From the NCBI GenBank assembly GCA_964016885.1, contig OZ024740.1, forward strand, positions 7,646,450-7,710,449: a stretch of 64,000 nt of DNA, read 5' to 3'. Positions 36,401 to 48,010 of this stretch are shown here, piece by piece (position 1 is the first letter of the stretch; the number at the start of each line of letters is the position of its first letter). The notes under the pieces were generated by a model. It was given only the letters and a program-made list of their open reading frames with translations, did no database searches and had not been told where the DNA came from. Source of the stretch: Eledone cirrhosa. Its lineage: Eukaryota > Mollusca > Cephalopoda > Octopoda > Eledonidae. The position numbers and the translations under genes are program-made.

Positions 36401-38842
36401 TATGTTTCTATTAGTATATCAGTTTTGATTGGTATATCAGTTTCGATTGGTATGTCAGTTTCTATTGGTATATCAGTTTTGATTGGTATATCAGTTTCAA
36501 TTAGTATGACAGTTTCTATTGGTATATCAGTTTCGATTGGTATATCAGTTTCGATTAGTATGTCAATTTCTATTGGTATATCAGTTTCTATTGGTATATC
36601 AGTTTTGATTGCTATATCAGTTTCAATTAATATGTCAGTTTCTATTTGTATATCATTTTCGATTGCTATGTCAGTTGCTATTGGTATATCAATTTCGATT
36701 GGTATGTCAGTTTCTATTGGTATGTCAGTTTTTATTGGTATATCAGTTTCGAAAGGTATGTCAGTTTCGATTCTTATATCAGTTACTATTGTTATCTCAG
36801 TTTCGATATGTATGTCAGTTTCGATTGGTATATCAGTTACGATTGGTATGTCACTTTCTGTTGGTATATCAGTTTCTATTGGTATGTCAGTTTCGATAGG
36901 TATGTCAGTTTTTATTGGTATATCAGTTTCGATTGGTATGTCAGTTTCTATTGGTTTGTCAGTTTCGATTGGTATTTCATTTCCTATTGTTATATCAGTT
37001 TCCATTGGTAGGTCAGTTTCTATTGGTATGTCAGCTTCTATTGGTATACCAGTTTCTATTGGTATGTCAGTTTCGATTAGCATGACAATTTCTATTGGTA
37101 TGTCAGTTTCTATTGGTATGTATGTTTCTATTAGTATATCAGTTTTGATTTGTATATCAGTTTCGATTGGTATGTCAGTTTCTATTGGTATATCAGTTTC
37201 GATTGGTATATCAGTTTCGATTAGTATGTCAATTTCTATTGGTATGTCAGTTTCTATTGTTATATAAGTTTTGATTGGTATATCAGTTTCAATTAGTATG
37301 TCAGTTTCTATTGGTATATCAGTTTCGATTGGTATGTCAGTTTCTATTGGTATGTCAGTTTCTATTGGTATATCAGTTTCGATAGGTATGTCAGTTTCGA
37401 TTATTATATCAGTTACTATTGTTATCTCAGTTTCGATTTGTATGTCAGTTTCGATTGGTATATCAGTTTCGATTGGTATGTCAGTTTCTATTGGTATATC
37501 AGTTTCTATTGGTATGTCAGTGTCGATAGGTATGTCAGTTTTTATTGATATATCAGTTTCGATTGGTATGTCAGTTTCTATTGGTTTGTCAGTTTCGATT
37601 ATTTTATCAGTTAGTATTGGTATGTCAGTTTCGATTGGTATGTCAGTTTCGATCGGTATATCAGTTTCTATTGGTATGACAGTTTCGATTGGTATATCAG
37701 TTTGGATTGGTATGTCAGTTTGGATTGGTATATCAGTTTTGATTAGTATGTCAGCTTCTATTGGTATATCAGTTTCGATTGGTATATCAGTTTCGATTTG
37801 TATATGAGTTTCGATTGGTATGTCATTTTCGATTAGTATATCAGTTTCTATTGGTATGTCAGTTTCGATTGGTATGTCAGATTCTATTGGTATATCAGTT
37901 TCGATTGGTATATCAGATTCGATTGGTATATCAGTTTTGATTGGTATATCAGTTTCTATTGGTATATCAATTTCTATTGGTATGTCAGTTTTGATTGGTA
38001 TATCAGTTTCGATTAGAATGTCAGTTTCGATTGGTATGTCAGTTTCGATTGGTATATCAGTTTCGATAGGTATATCAGTTTCGATTGGTATGTCAGTTTT
38101 GATTGGTATATCAGTTTCTATTGCTATATCAGTTTCTGTTGGTATGTCAGTTTCGATTGTTATGTCAGTTTCTATTGGTATATCAGTTTCGATTGGTATA
38201 TCAGTTTCGATTGGTATATCAGTTTCTATTGGTATATCAGTTTCTATTGGTATGTCAGTTTTTATTGGTATATCAGTTTTGATTAGAATGTCATTTTCGA
38301 TTGGTATGTCAGTTTCTATTGGTATATCAGTTTCGATTGGTATGTCAGTTTTGATTGGTATATCAGTTTCTATTGCTATATCAGTTTCTGTTGGTATGTC
38401 AGTTTCGATTGGTATGTCAGTTTCGATTAGTATTTCAGTTGCTATTGGTATATCAGTTTCCATTCGTAGGTCAGTTTCTATTGGTATGTCAGTTTCTATT
38501 GGTATACCAGTTTCGATTGGTATGTCAGTTTATATTGGTATGTATGTTTCTATCAGTATATCAGTTTTGATTGGTATATCAGTTTCGATTGGTATGTCAG
38601 TTTCTATTGGTATATCAGTTTTGATTGGTATATCAGTTTCAATTAGTATGTCAGTTTCTATTGGTATATCAGTTTCGATTGGTATATCAGTTTCGATTAG
38701 TATGTCAATTTCTATTGGTATATCAGTTTCTATTGGTATATCAGTTTTGATTGCTATATCAGTTTCAATTAATATGTCAGTTTCTATTTGTATATCATTT
38801 TCGATTGCTATGTCAGTTGCTATTGGTATATCAATTTCGATT
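30424..38842 (+). repeat. 18-bp satellite array, block 2
   Basis: Same 18-mer array resuming after LINE-1 and ending at the 5' junction of LINE-2. The first bases after LINE-1 continue the monomer at the position where block 1 stopped, minus 2 bp. The block holds the end of the second HOR-B copy, a full HOR-C copy and most of a second HOR-C copy. No gene is seen. Confidence 0.97.
31280..35616 (+). repeat. HOR-C copy 1 (about 4337 bp)
   Basis: Repeats 35617 onward. The offset is 4337 at the left edge and 4355 after one 18-bp difference near 31.39 kb, and it stays 4355 to the LINE-2 junction. Much of it is a HOR-B derivative, so HOR-C looks like a fusion of two HOR-B-like pieces. It contains the intact equivalent of the LINE-2 target at 34481-34497. 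Confidence 0.86.
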
Positions 38843-41056
38843 CAAAGCATATTACTTGATGCTTTCGACAGTAAGGAAGAACATTTAGAGTCGGACAATA
38901 TAGAGGGAGAGTGGGAATTTCTGAAAGCAAACCTGCTGTTGGCGACAGACGAGGTCTGTGGCTGGAGCAGGCCTGTAGGCAGGAGGAGAGTAACATGGTG
39001 GTGGAACAGTAAGGTGGAGGGGTCAATTAAGGCCAAAAAGCAGGCTTGGAAAGTATGGCGGGATGGGGGAAGTAGAGAGGACTATCAAGTGGCCAGGAGG
39101 GAAGCTAGGAGACAAGTGTACTTAGCAAGAAGGGAAGCTGAGGAAAGAAAGTTCAAGCATGTTCTACAACGCGATGACCAAAAACGTGAGGTGTTCAGGA
39201 TTGCTAGGCAATGCGTCAAGGAAAACCGTGATATTGTCGGGGAGAAGTGTGTACTAAACGACGATGGCACACTTGCCATCACCGACGCTGATAAGAAGGT
39301 AGCTTGGAAGTGTCACTATGAAAGGCTTCTAAATGAGGAGAATAATTGGGAGAAAGGCAGTCTCCCCCATATCGACCCAATAGAGGGACCAGCAGTGTTA
39401 GTCGAGGGGAGTATAATAAGTAAGGCAATCAAGGATATGAAGACTGGTAAGGCGGCTGGGCCTTCGGAAATAGTTGCTGAGATGCTGAAGGCATCTGGCA
39501 CGGTGGGACACACCATGGTCACCCGCATAGTTAACCAAGTCGTACAAAACGGGGTTGTTCCGAAGGACTGGCATAGCAGCATCATCGTTAACTGTTATAA
39601 GGGTAAAGGAGACGCCCTAGATAGGAGTAACTATAGAGGCATTAAATTAATCGACCAGGTCATGAAGGTCACGGAAAGAGTAATAGCGCAGTTAATCAGA
39701 GAGAGAATTGACCTAGATGAAATGCAGTTCGGGTTTGTGTCAGGCAAAAGTACCACAGACGCTCTTTTCATAGTACGACAACTACAAGAGAAGTACCTAG
39801 CTAAAGGTAAACCCCTCTACTTAGCTTTTGTCGACTTGGAGAAAGCCTTCGACAGAGTCCCCCGCTCCATTATCTGGTGGGCTCTTAGAAAACTAGGCGT
39901 TGACGAATGGCTTGTGAGGGCTATACAAGCCATGTATAAAGAAACAGTCAGCAAGGTTAGAATTAACAACGAATATAGTGAAGAGTTTAGCGTAAAAGTC
40001 GGCGTCCATCAGGGCTCTGTTCTCAGTCCACTACTATTTATTATTGCCCTTCAGGCCATAACAGAGGAGTTCAAGACAGGCTGCCCATGGGAACTCCTAT
40101 ACGCAGACGACCTGACACTCATAGCGGAATCAATGGCCGAGCTAGAGAAGAAATTCCAAACATGGAAGCACGGCCTAGAGTCAAAAGGACTTAAAATTAA
40201 CCTGGCTAAGACCAAAGTACTAGTTTGTAGGAAAGAAAACAAGGCGGCGGTCCCTTCTGGGAAATGGTCGTGCTCGGTGTGTAGGAAAGGCGTAGGTAGA
40301 AACTCCATTTTATGTCCTAAATGCAAAGTATGGGTGCATAAAAGATGTAGTGGGATCACAGGTAGGCTAACTAAGAACATAGATTTTACATGTGGCCGGT
40401 GCTCTGGTGCAATAAGTAGCAGCAAGTGCCCACAAACTACTAGCTCTTTCAATTGCGCAGAGGGTTCTATAGAAATAGTGGACAGCTTCCGTTACCTGGG
40501 CGATAAAATCAGCAGTGGGGGAGGGTGCTCTGAAAGTACTGTAGCTAGAGTCAGAACTGGTTGGAAAAAGTTCAGAGAGCTTATACCACTATTAGCTGCT
40601 AAAGGGTTCTCACTAAAAATGAAAGGCAGGTTGTACGATGCCTGCATACGAACAGCAATGCTGCATGGCAGTGAGACCTGGGCATTGTGTGCAGAGGATA
40701 TACGCAGACTAGAGAGGAACGAAGCTTGCATGCTCCGCTGGATGTGTAACAGTAATATACGTGAACGGCAAAGCATAAACGAACTAAGGAATAAATTAGA
40801 GATAAGAGGGATCAGATGTTGTTTACTCGAGAGAAGGCTACGTTGGTATGGACACGTGATGCGCATGAAAGTCGATAGCTGTATAACAAAGTGCAGGGCA
40901 ATAAAGATAGACGGTAGTCACGGAATAGGCAGACCTAGAAAAACCTGGGACGAGCTGATAAACTCCGACATCACACACTTACACCTCTCCAAGACAATGT
41001 CACTGGACCGAGACCTTTGGCGGTACTCAGTAACAGAGAAGACCCGCCTTACCTAA
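38843..41056 (+). pseudogene. 5'-truncated LINE ORF: reverse transcriptase and PHD-like finger (737 codons)
   Basis: The fragment begins QSILLDAFDSKEEH, aligned to LINE-1 residue 301, and is open to the stop at 41054-41056. The reverse transcriptase is complete: NYRGIKL, FGFVSGK (Ser for the usual Pro), FVDLEKAFD with its Asp codon at 39833, HQGSVLSPL and YADD at 40100-40111. The PHD-like finger and C-terminal RRLRWYGHVMRM are present. The finger-to-C-terminus linker is 2 residues longer than in LINE-1. There is no stop or frameshift, so the insertion is young. It has no endonuclease and no start codon of its own at the junction; by chance the upstream satellite frame runs into it. I call it a pseudogene because the element cannot move by itself. 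Confidence 0.9.
40271..40402 (+). other. PHD-like zinc finger coding segment of LINE-2
   Basis: All eight zinc ligands (C4HC3) are kept with the same spacing as in LINE-1 (x2, x10, x2, x4, x2, x14, x2), while several residues between them differ (KVWVHKRC, DFTCGRC). Conservation of ligands in a diverged sister copy supports a functional finger in this family. Confidence 0.8.
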
Positions 41057-41195
41057 ATATATAGTAAAACCTACTCCAGCCAGTAGGCATCTCTAACAAA
41101 TACACCCCGTCCCACCACCCCCACCCGATCCACACCACCCCGTTCTATGTAAAGTTATGTTGGTGCCGCGCCATCGAGGCCGAAACAAATGAGAT

Positions 41196-41210
41196 CGTGT
41201 AGGTGTCACG
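41196..41210 (+). other. LINE-2 3' UTR mini-hairpin 1
   Basis: CGTG-N7-CACG with loop TAGGTGT. The next copy begins 49 nt later, the same spacing as in LINE-1. Confidence 0.55.
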
Positions 41211-41244
41211 ACAAAAAAACACACAGTCCACGCTGTAATGTGGC

Positions 41245-41259
41245 CGTGTAGGCAACACG
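41245..41259 (+). other. LINE-2 3' UTR mini-hairpin 2
   Basis: CGTG-N7-CACG with loop TAGGCAA, 49 nt after the first. Confidence 0.55.
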
Positions 41260-41394
41260 GTAAAAACCTCCCAGACCCACACTGTAAATGTGGTTGGTGT
41301 TAGGAAGGGCATCCAACTGTAGAAAACCTGCCAGACAGTCCTATGCGAGCAAGACAATCACTCTTGCCTCAAGTGGGACTACCCCCGTCCAAAC

Positions 41395-41408
41395 CCATGC
41401 AAGCGTGG
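41395..41408 (+). other. LINE-2 terminal hairpin
   Basis: CCATG-CAAG-CGTGG, with the same stem as LINE-1 and a changed loop, 19 bases before the GAT tail. Confidence 0.5.
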
Positions 41409-41427
41409 AACACGGACGTTAAACGCT

Positions 41428-41448
41428 GATGATGATGATGATGATGAT
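41428..41448 (+). repeat. (GAT)7 tail of LINE-2
   Basis: Seven GAT units, the same number as in LINE-1. The last AT overlaps the satellite flank ATGTCAG. Confidence 0.9.
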
Positions 41449-42643
41449 GTCAGTTTCTATTGGTATGTCAGTTTTTATTGGTATATCAGTTTCGATAGGT
41501 ATGTCAGTTTCGATTCTTATATCAGTTACTATTGTTATCTCAGTTTCGATATGTATGTCAGTTTCGATTGGTATATCAGTTACGATTGGTATGTCACTTT
41601 CTGTTGGTATATCAGTTTCTATTGGTATGTCAGTTTCGATAGGTATGTCAGTTTTTATTGGTATATCAGTTTCGATTGGTATGTCAGTTTCTATTGGTTT
41701 GTCAGTTTCGATTGGTATTTCATTTCCTATTGTTATATCAGTTTCCATTGGTAGGTCAGTTTCTATTGGTATGTCAGCTTCTATTGGTATACCAGTTTCT
41801 ATTGGTATGTCAGTTTCGATTAGCATGACAATTTCTATTGGTATGTCAGTTTCTATTGGTATGTATGTTTCTATTAGTATATCAGTTTTGATTTGTATAT
41901 CAGTTTCGATTGGTATGTCAGTTTCTATTGGTATATCAGTTTTGATTGGTATATCAGTTTCAATTAGTATGTCAGTTTCTATTGGTATATCAGTTTCGAT
42001 TGGTATATCAGTTTCGATTAGTATGTCAATTTCTATTGGTATGTCAGTTTCTATTGTTATATAAGTTTTGATTGGTATATCAGTTTCAATTAGTATGTCA
42101 GTTTCTATTGGTATATCAGTTTCGATTGCTATGTCAGTTGCTATTGTTATATCAATTTCGATTGGTATGTCAGTTTCTATTGGTATGTCAGTTTCTATTG
42201 GTATATCAGTTTCGATAGGTATGTCAGTTTCGATTATTATATCAGTTACTATTGTTATCTCAGTTTCGATTTGTATGTCAGTTTCGATTGGTATATCAGT
42301 TTCGATTGGTATGTCAGTTTCTATTGGTATATCAGTTTCTATTGGTATGTCAGTGTCGATAGGTATGTCAGTTTTTATTGATATATCAGTTTCGATTGGT
42401 ATGTCAGTTTCTATTGGTTTGTCAGTTTCGATTATTTTATCAGTTAGTATTGGTATGTCAGTTTCGATTGGTATGTCAGTTTCGATCGGTATATCAGTTT
42501 CTATTGGTATGACAGTTTTGATTGGTATATCAGTTTGGATTGGTATGTCAGTTTGGATTGGTATATCAGTTTTGATTAGTATGTCAGCTTCTATTGGTAT
42601 ATCAGTTTCGATTGGTATATCAGTTTCGATTTGTATATGAGTT

Positions 42644-45180
42644 TCGATTGGTATGTCATTTTCGATTAGTATATCAGTTTCTATTGGTATGTCAGTTTCG
42701 ATTGGTATGTCAGTTTTTATTGGTATATCAGTTTCGATTGGTATGTCAGTTTCGATTAGTATATCAGTATCTATAGGTATGTCAGTTTCTATTTGTATAT
42801 CAGTTTTGATTGGTATATCAGTTTCGATTGGTATGTCAGTTTCGTTTATTATATCAGTTACTATTGTTATGTCAGTTTCGATTGGAAAGTCAGTTTCGAT
42901 TGGTATGTCAGTTTCTATTGGTATGACAGTTTCGATTGGTATGTCAGTTTTGATTGGTATATGAGTTTCGATTGGTATGTCATTTTCGATTAGTATATCA
43001 GTTTCTATTGGTATGTCAGTTTCGATTGGTATGTCAGATTCTATTGGTATATCAGTTTCGATTGGTATATCAGTTTCGATTGGTATATCAGTTTCGATTG
43101 GTATATCAGTTTCTATTGGTATATCAATTTCTATTGGTATGTCAGTTTTGATTGGTATATCAGTTTCGATTAGAATGTCAGTTTCGATCGGTATGTCAGT
43201 CTCGATTGGTATATCAGTTTCGATAGGTATATCAGTTTCGATTGGTATGTCAGTTTTGATTGGTATATCAGTTTCTATTGCTATATCAGTTTCTGTTGGT
43301 ATGTCAGTTTCGATTGGTATGTCAGTTTCTATTGGTATATCAGTTTCGATTGGTATATCAGTTTCTATTGGTATATCAGTTTCTATTGGTATATCAGTTT
43401 GATTAGAATGTCATTTTCGATTGGTATGTCAGTTTCGATTGGTATATCAGTTTCGATACGTATATCAGTTTCGATTGGTATGTCAGTTACGATTGGTATA
43501 TCAGTTTCTATTGCTATATCAGTTTCTGTTGGTATGTCAGTTTCGATTCATATGTCAGTTTCGATTAGTATATCAGTTTATATAGGTATGTCAGTTTCTA
43601 TTCGTATATCAGTTTTGATTGGTATGTCAGTTTCGATTAGTATTTCAGTTGCTATTGGTATATCAGTTTCCATTCGTAGGTCAGTTTCTATTGGTATGTC
43701 AGTTTCTATTGGTATACCAGTTTCGATTGGTATGTCAGTTTCTATTGGTATGTATGTTTCTATTAGTATATCAGTTTTGATTGGTATATCAGTTTCGATT
43801 GGTATGTCAGTTTCTATTGGTATATCAGTTTTGATTGGTATATCAGTTTCAATTAGTATGTCAGTTTCTATTGGTATATCAGTTTCGATTGGTATATCAG
43901 TTTCGATTAGTATGTCAATTTCTATTGGTATATCAGTTTCTATTGGTATATCAGTTTTGATTGCTATATCAGTTTCAATTAATATGTCAGTTTCTATTTG
44001 TATATCATTTTCGATTGCTATGTCAGTTGCTATTGGTATATCAATTTCGATTGGTATGTCAGTTTCTATTGGTATGTCAGTTTTTATTGGTATATCAGTT
44101 TCGATAGGTATGTCAGTTTCGATTCTTATATCAGTTACTATTGTTATCTCAGTTTCGATATGTATGTCAGTTTCGATTGGTATATCAGTTACGATTGGTA
44201 TGTCACTTTCTGTTGGTATATCAGTTTCTATTGGTATGTCAGTTTCGATAGGTATGTCAGTTCTTATTGGTATATCAGTTTCGATTGGTATGTCAGTTTC
44301 TATTGGTTTGTCAGTTTCGATTGGTATTTCATTTCCTATTGTTATATCAGTTTCCATTGGTAGGTCAGTTTCTATTGGTATGTCAGCTTCTATTGGTATA
44401 CCAGTTTCTATTGGTATGTCAGTTTCGATTAGCATGACAATTTCTATTGGTATGTCAGTTTCTATTGGTATGTATGTTTCTATTAGTATATCAGTTTTGA
44501 TTTGTATATCAGTTTCGATTGGTATGTCAGTTTCTATTGGTATATCAGTTTTGATTGGTATATCAGTTTCAATTAGTATGTCAGTTTCTATTGGTATATC
44601 AGTTTCGATTGGTATATCAGTTTCGATTAGTATGTCAATTTCTATTGGTATGTCAGTTTCTATTGTTATATAAGTTTTGATTGGTATATCAGTTTCAATT
44701 AGTATGTCAGTTTCTATTGGTATATCAGTTTCGATTGCTATGTCAGTTGCTATTGTTATATCAATTTCGATTGGTATGTCAGTTTCTATTGGTATGTCAG
44801 TTTCTATTGGTATATCAGTTTCGATAGGTATGTCAGTTTCGATTATTATATCAGTTACTATTGTTATCTCAGTTTCGATTTGTATGTCAGTTTCGATTGG
44901 TATATCAGTTTCGATTGGTATGTCAGTTTCTATTGGTATATCAGTTTCTATTGGTATGTCAGTGTCGATAGGTATGTCAGTTTTTATTGATATATCAGTT
45001 TCGATTGGTATGTCAGTTTCTATTGGTTTGTCAGTTTCGATTATTTTATCAGTTAGTATTGGTATGTCAGTTTCGATTGGTATGTCAGTTTGGATTGGTA
45101 TATCAGTTTTGATTAGTATGTCAGCTTCTATTGGTATATCAGTTTCGATTGGTATATCAGTTTCGATTTGTATATGAGTT
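42644..45180 (+). repeat. HOR-B copy 3, without LINE
   Basis: Matches 25315-26994 at offset 17329 and continues through the LINE-1 target site, intact here at 44314-44335. It shares the rare CAGTTCTTATTGG variant (26931 and 44271) with the LINE-1-bearing copy, making it the nearest unoccupied relative of that site in the window. Confidence 0.86.
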
Positions 45181-46165
45181 TCGATTGGTATGTCATTTTC
45201 GATTAGTATATCAGTTTCTATTGGTATGTCAGTTTCGATTGGTATGTCAGATTCTATTGGTATATCAGTTTCGATTGGTATATCAGTTTCGATTGGTATA
45301 TCAGTTTCGATTGGTATATCAGTTTCTATTGGTATATCAATTTCTATTGGTATGTCAGTTTTGATTGGTATATCAGTTTCGATTAGAATGTCAGTTTCGA
45401 TCGGTATGTCAGTCTCGATTGGTATATCAGTTTCGATAGGTATGTCAGTTTCGATTGGTATGTCAGTTTTGATTGGTATATCAGTTTCTATTGCTATATC
45501 AGTTTCTGTTGGTATGTCAGTTTCGATTGGTATGTCAGTTTCTATTGGTATATCAGTTTCGATTGGTATATCAGTTTCTATTGGTATATCAGTTTCTATT
45601 GGTATATCAGTTTGATTAGAATGTCATTTTCGATTGGTATGTCAGTTTCGATTGGTATATCAGTTTCGATACGTATATCAGTTTCGATTGGTATGTCAGT
45701 TACGATTGGTATATCAGTTTCTATTGCTATATCAGTTTCTGTTGGTATGTCAGTTTCGATTCATATGTCAGTTTCGATTAGTATATCAGTTTATATAGGT
45801 ATGTCAGTTTCTATTCGTATATCAGTTTTGATTGGTATGTCAGTTTCGATTAGTATTTCAGTTGCTATTGGTATATCAGTTTCCATTCGTAGGTCAGTTT
45901 CTATTGGTATGTCAGTTTCTATTGGTATACCAGTTTCGATTGGTATGTCAGTTTCTATTGGTATGTATGTTTCTATTAGTATATCAGTTTTGATTGGTAT
46001 ATCAGTTTCGATTGGTATGTCAGTTTCTATTGGTATATCAGTTTTGATTAGTATATCAGTTTCAATTAGTATGACAGTTTCTATTGGTATATCAGTTTCG
46101 ATTGGTATATCAGTTTCGATTAGTATGTCAATTTCTATTGGTATATCAGTTTCTATTGGTATATA
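45181..46165 (+). repeat. HOR-C fragment
   Basis: Matches 35616-36600 at offset 9565, including the one-base-short unit near 45611. Similarity breaks near 46.16 kb, where the sequence jumps to a block like that at 37.27 kb. The jump looks like a recombination joint between whole monomers. Confidence 0.75.
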
Positions 46166-48010
46166 AGTTTTGATTGGTATATCAGTTTCAATTAGTATGT
46201 CAGTTTCTATTGGTATATCAGTTTCGATTGGTATGTCTGTTTCTATTGGTATGTCAGTTTCTATTGGTATATCAGTTTCGATAGGTATGTCAGTTTCGAT
46301 TATTATATCAGTTACTATTGTTATCTCAGTTTCGATTTGTATGTCAGTTTCGATTGGTATATCAGTTTCGATTGGTATGTCAGTTTCTATTGGTATATCA
46401 GTTTCTATTGGTATGTCAGTGTCGATAGGTATGTCAGTTTTTATTGATATATCAGTTTCGATTGGTATGTCAGTTTCTATTGGTTTGTCAGTTTCGATTA
46501 TTATATCAGTTACTATTTGTATGTCAGTTTCGATTGGTATGTCAGTTTCGATTGGTATATCAGTTTCTATTGGTATGACAGTTTTGATTGGTATATCAGT
46601 TTGGATTGGTACGTCAGTTTGGATTGGTATATCAGTTTTGATTAGTATGTCAGCTTCTATTGGTATATCAGTTTCGATTGGTATATCAGTTTCGATTGGT
46701 ATATGAGTTTCGATTGGTATGTCATTTTCGATTAGTATATCAGTTTCTATTGGTATGTCAGTTTCGATTGGTATTTCAGTTGCTATTGGTATATCAGTTT
46801 CCATTGGTAGGTCAGTTTCTATTGGTAGGTCAGTTGCTATTGGTATACCAGTTTCGATTGGTATGTCAGTTTCGATTAGTATGTCAATTTCTACTGGTAT
46901 GTCAGTTTCTATTGGTATGTATGTTTCTATTAGTATATCAGTTTTGATTGGTATATCAGTTTCGATTGGTATGTCAGTTTCTATTGGTATATCAGTTTTT
47001 ATTGGTATATCAGTTTCAATTAGTATGTCAGTTTCTATTTGTATATCAGTTTCGATTGGTATGTCAGTTTCAATTGGTATGTCAATTTCTATTGGTATGT
47101 CAGTTTCTATTGGTATATCAGTTTCTATTGGTATGTCAGTTTCGATTGGTATGTCAGTTTCGATTGGTATGTCAGTTTCGATTGGTATATCAGTCTCGAA
47201 TGGTATGTCAATCTCGATTGGTATGTCAGTTTCTATTGGTATGTCAGTTTCGATTGGTATCTCAGTTGTTATTGTTATATCAGTTTCGATTGGTATGTCA
47301 GTTCCTATTGGTATGTCAGTTTCGATTATTATATCAGTTACTATTGGTATATCAGTTTCTATTGCTATATCAGTTTCTGTTGGTATGTCAGTTTCGATTC
47401 ATATGTCAGTTTCGATTAGTATATCAGTTTTGATTGGTATGTCAGTTTCTATTGGTACGTCAGTTTCGATTAGTATTTCAGTTGTTATTGGTATATCAGT
47501 TTCCATTGGTAGGTCAGTTTCTATTGGTATGTCAGTTTCTATTGGTATACCAGTTTTGATTGGTATGTCAGTTTCGATTAGTATGTCAATTTGTATTGGT
47601 ATGTCAGTTTCTATTGGTATGTCAGTTTCTATTGGTATATCAGTTTCCATTGGTAGGTCAGTTTCTATTGGTATGACAGCTTCTATTGGTATACCAGTTT
47701 CTATTTGTATGTCAGTTTCGATTAGCATGACGATTTCTATTGGTATGTCAGTTTTGATTAGTATATCAGTTTCAATTAGTATGTCAGTTTCTATTTGTAT
47801 ATCAGTTTCGATTGGTATATCAGTTTCGATTAGTATGTCAATTTCTATTGGTATGTCAGTTTCTATTGGTATATAAGTTTTGATTGGTATATCAGTTTCA
47901 ATTAGTATGTCAGTTTCTATTGGTATATCAGTTTCGATTGCTATGTCAGTTGCTATTGTTATATCAATTTCGATTGGTATGTCTGTTTCTATTGGTATGT
48001 CAGTTTCTAT
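46166..48010 (+). repeat. Mosaic array stretch
   Basis: Tandem 18-mers built from blocks found elsewhere. 46170-46706 resembles 37271-37807 at offset 8899. About 46.76-47.23 kb resembles about 60.19-60.65 kb at offset 13426, including the ATCAGTCTCGAATGG marker. The rest has no clear long partner. No gene is seen. Confidence 0.7.

Larger units (their letters stand above)
38843..41446 (+). mobile_element. LINE-2: 5'-truncated relative of LINE-1
   Basis: A 2604-bp non-repetitive block. The left flank reads TCAATTTCGATT and the right flank ATGTCAGTTTC; the empty paralogue at 34478 reads TCAATTTCGATTGGTATGTC. There is no target-site duplication and GGT is lost. The block starts at the equivalent of LINE-1 codon 301, so the endonuclease is missing, as is usual when reverse transcription stops early. 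It shares the 3' UTR layout and (GAT)7 tail. LINE-2 is diverged from LINE-1, mostly at silent sites, so the two are independent insertions of related source elements and not a duplication. Confidence 0.95.
41057..41446 (+). other. LINE-2 3' UTR
   Basis: Non-coding 3' end with a C/A-rich start (CCACCACCCCCACCC near 41112), two hairpin modules, the conserved GGTTGGTGTTAGGAAGGGCA at 41292-41311, a terminal hairpin and (GAT)7. It is longer than the LINE-1 3' UTR and differs strongly in its first half, but the order of modules is the same. Confidence 0.85.
35617..42643 (+). repeat. HOR-C copy 2, split by LINE-2
   Basis: The copy runs 35617-38842, is interrupted by LINE-2, and resumes at 41447. 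Bases 34491 onward correspond to 41447 onward at offset 6956, which is 4355 plus the net LINE-2 insertion of 2601 bp. Near 42.5 kb it has 72 bp more than copy 1 (four monomers). Confidence 0.85.

Noticed and set aside
40051..40452. - strand open frames inside LINE-2
   Set aside because: They mirror those in LINE-1 because the sense protein is conserved; no independent coding signal is seen.
26995..41446. LINE-1 and LINE-2 as a segmental duplication of one insertion
   Set aside because: They differ at about half of RT codons, mostly at silent sites, have different 5' ends and lie in different HOR positions with empty paralogues. They are independent insertions.
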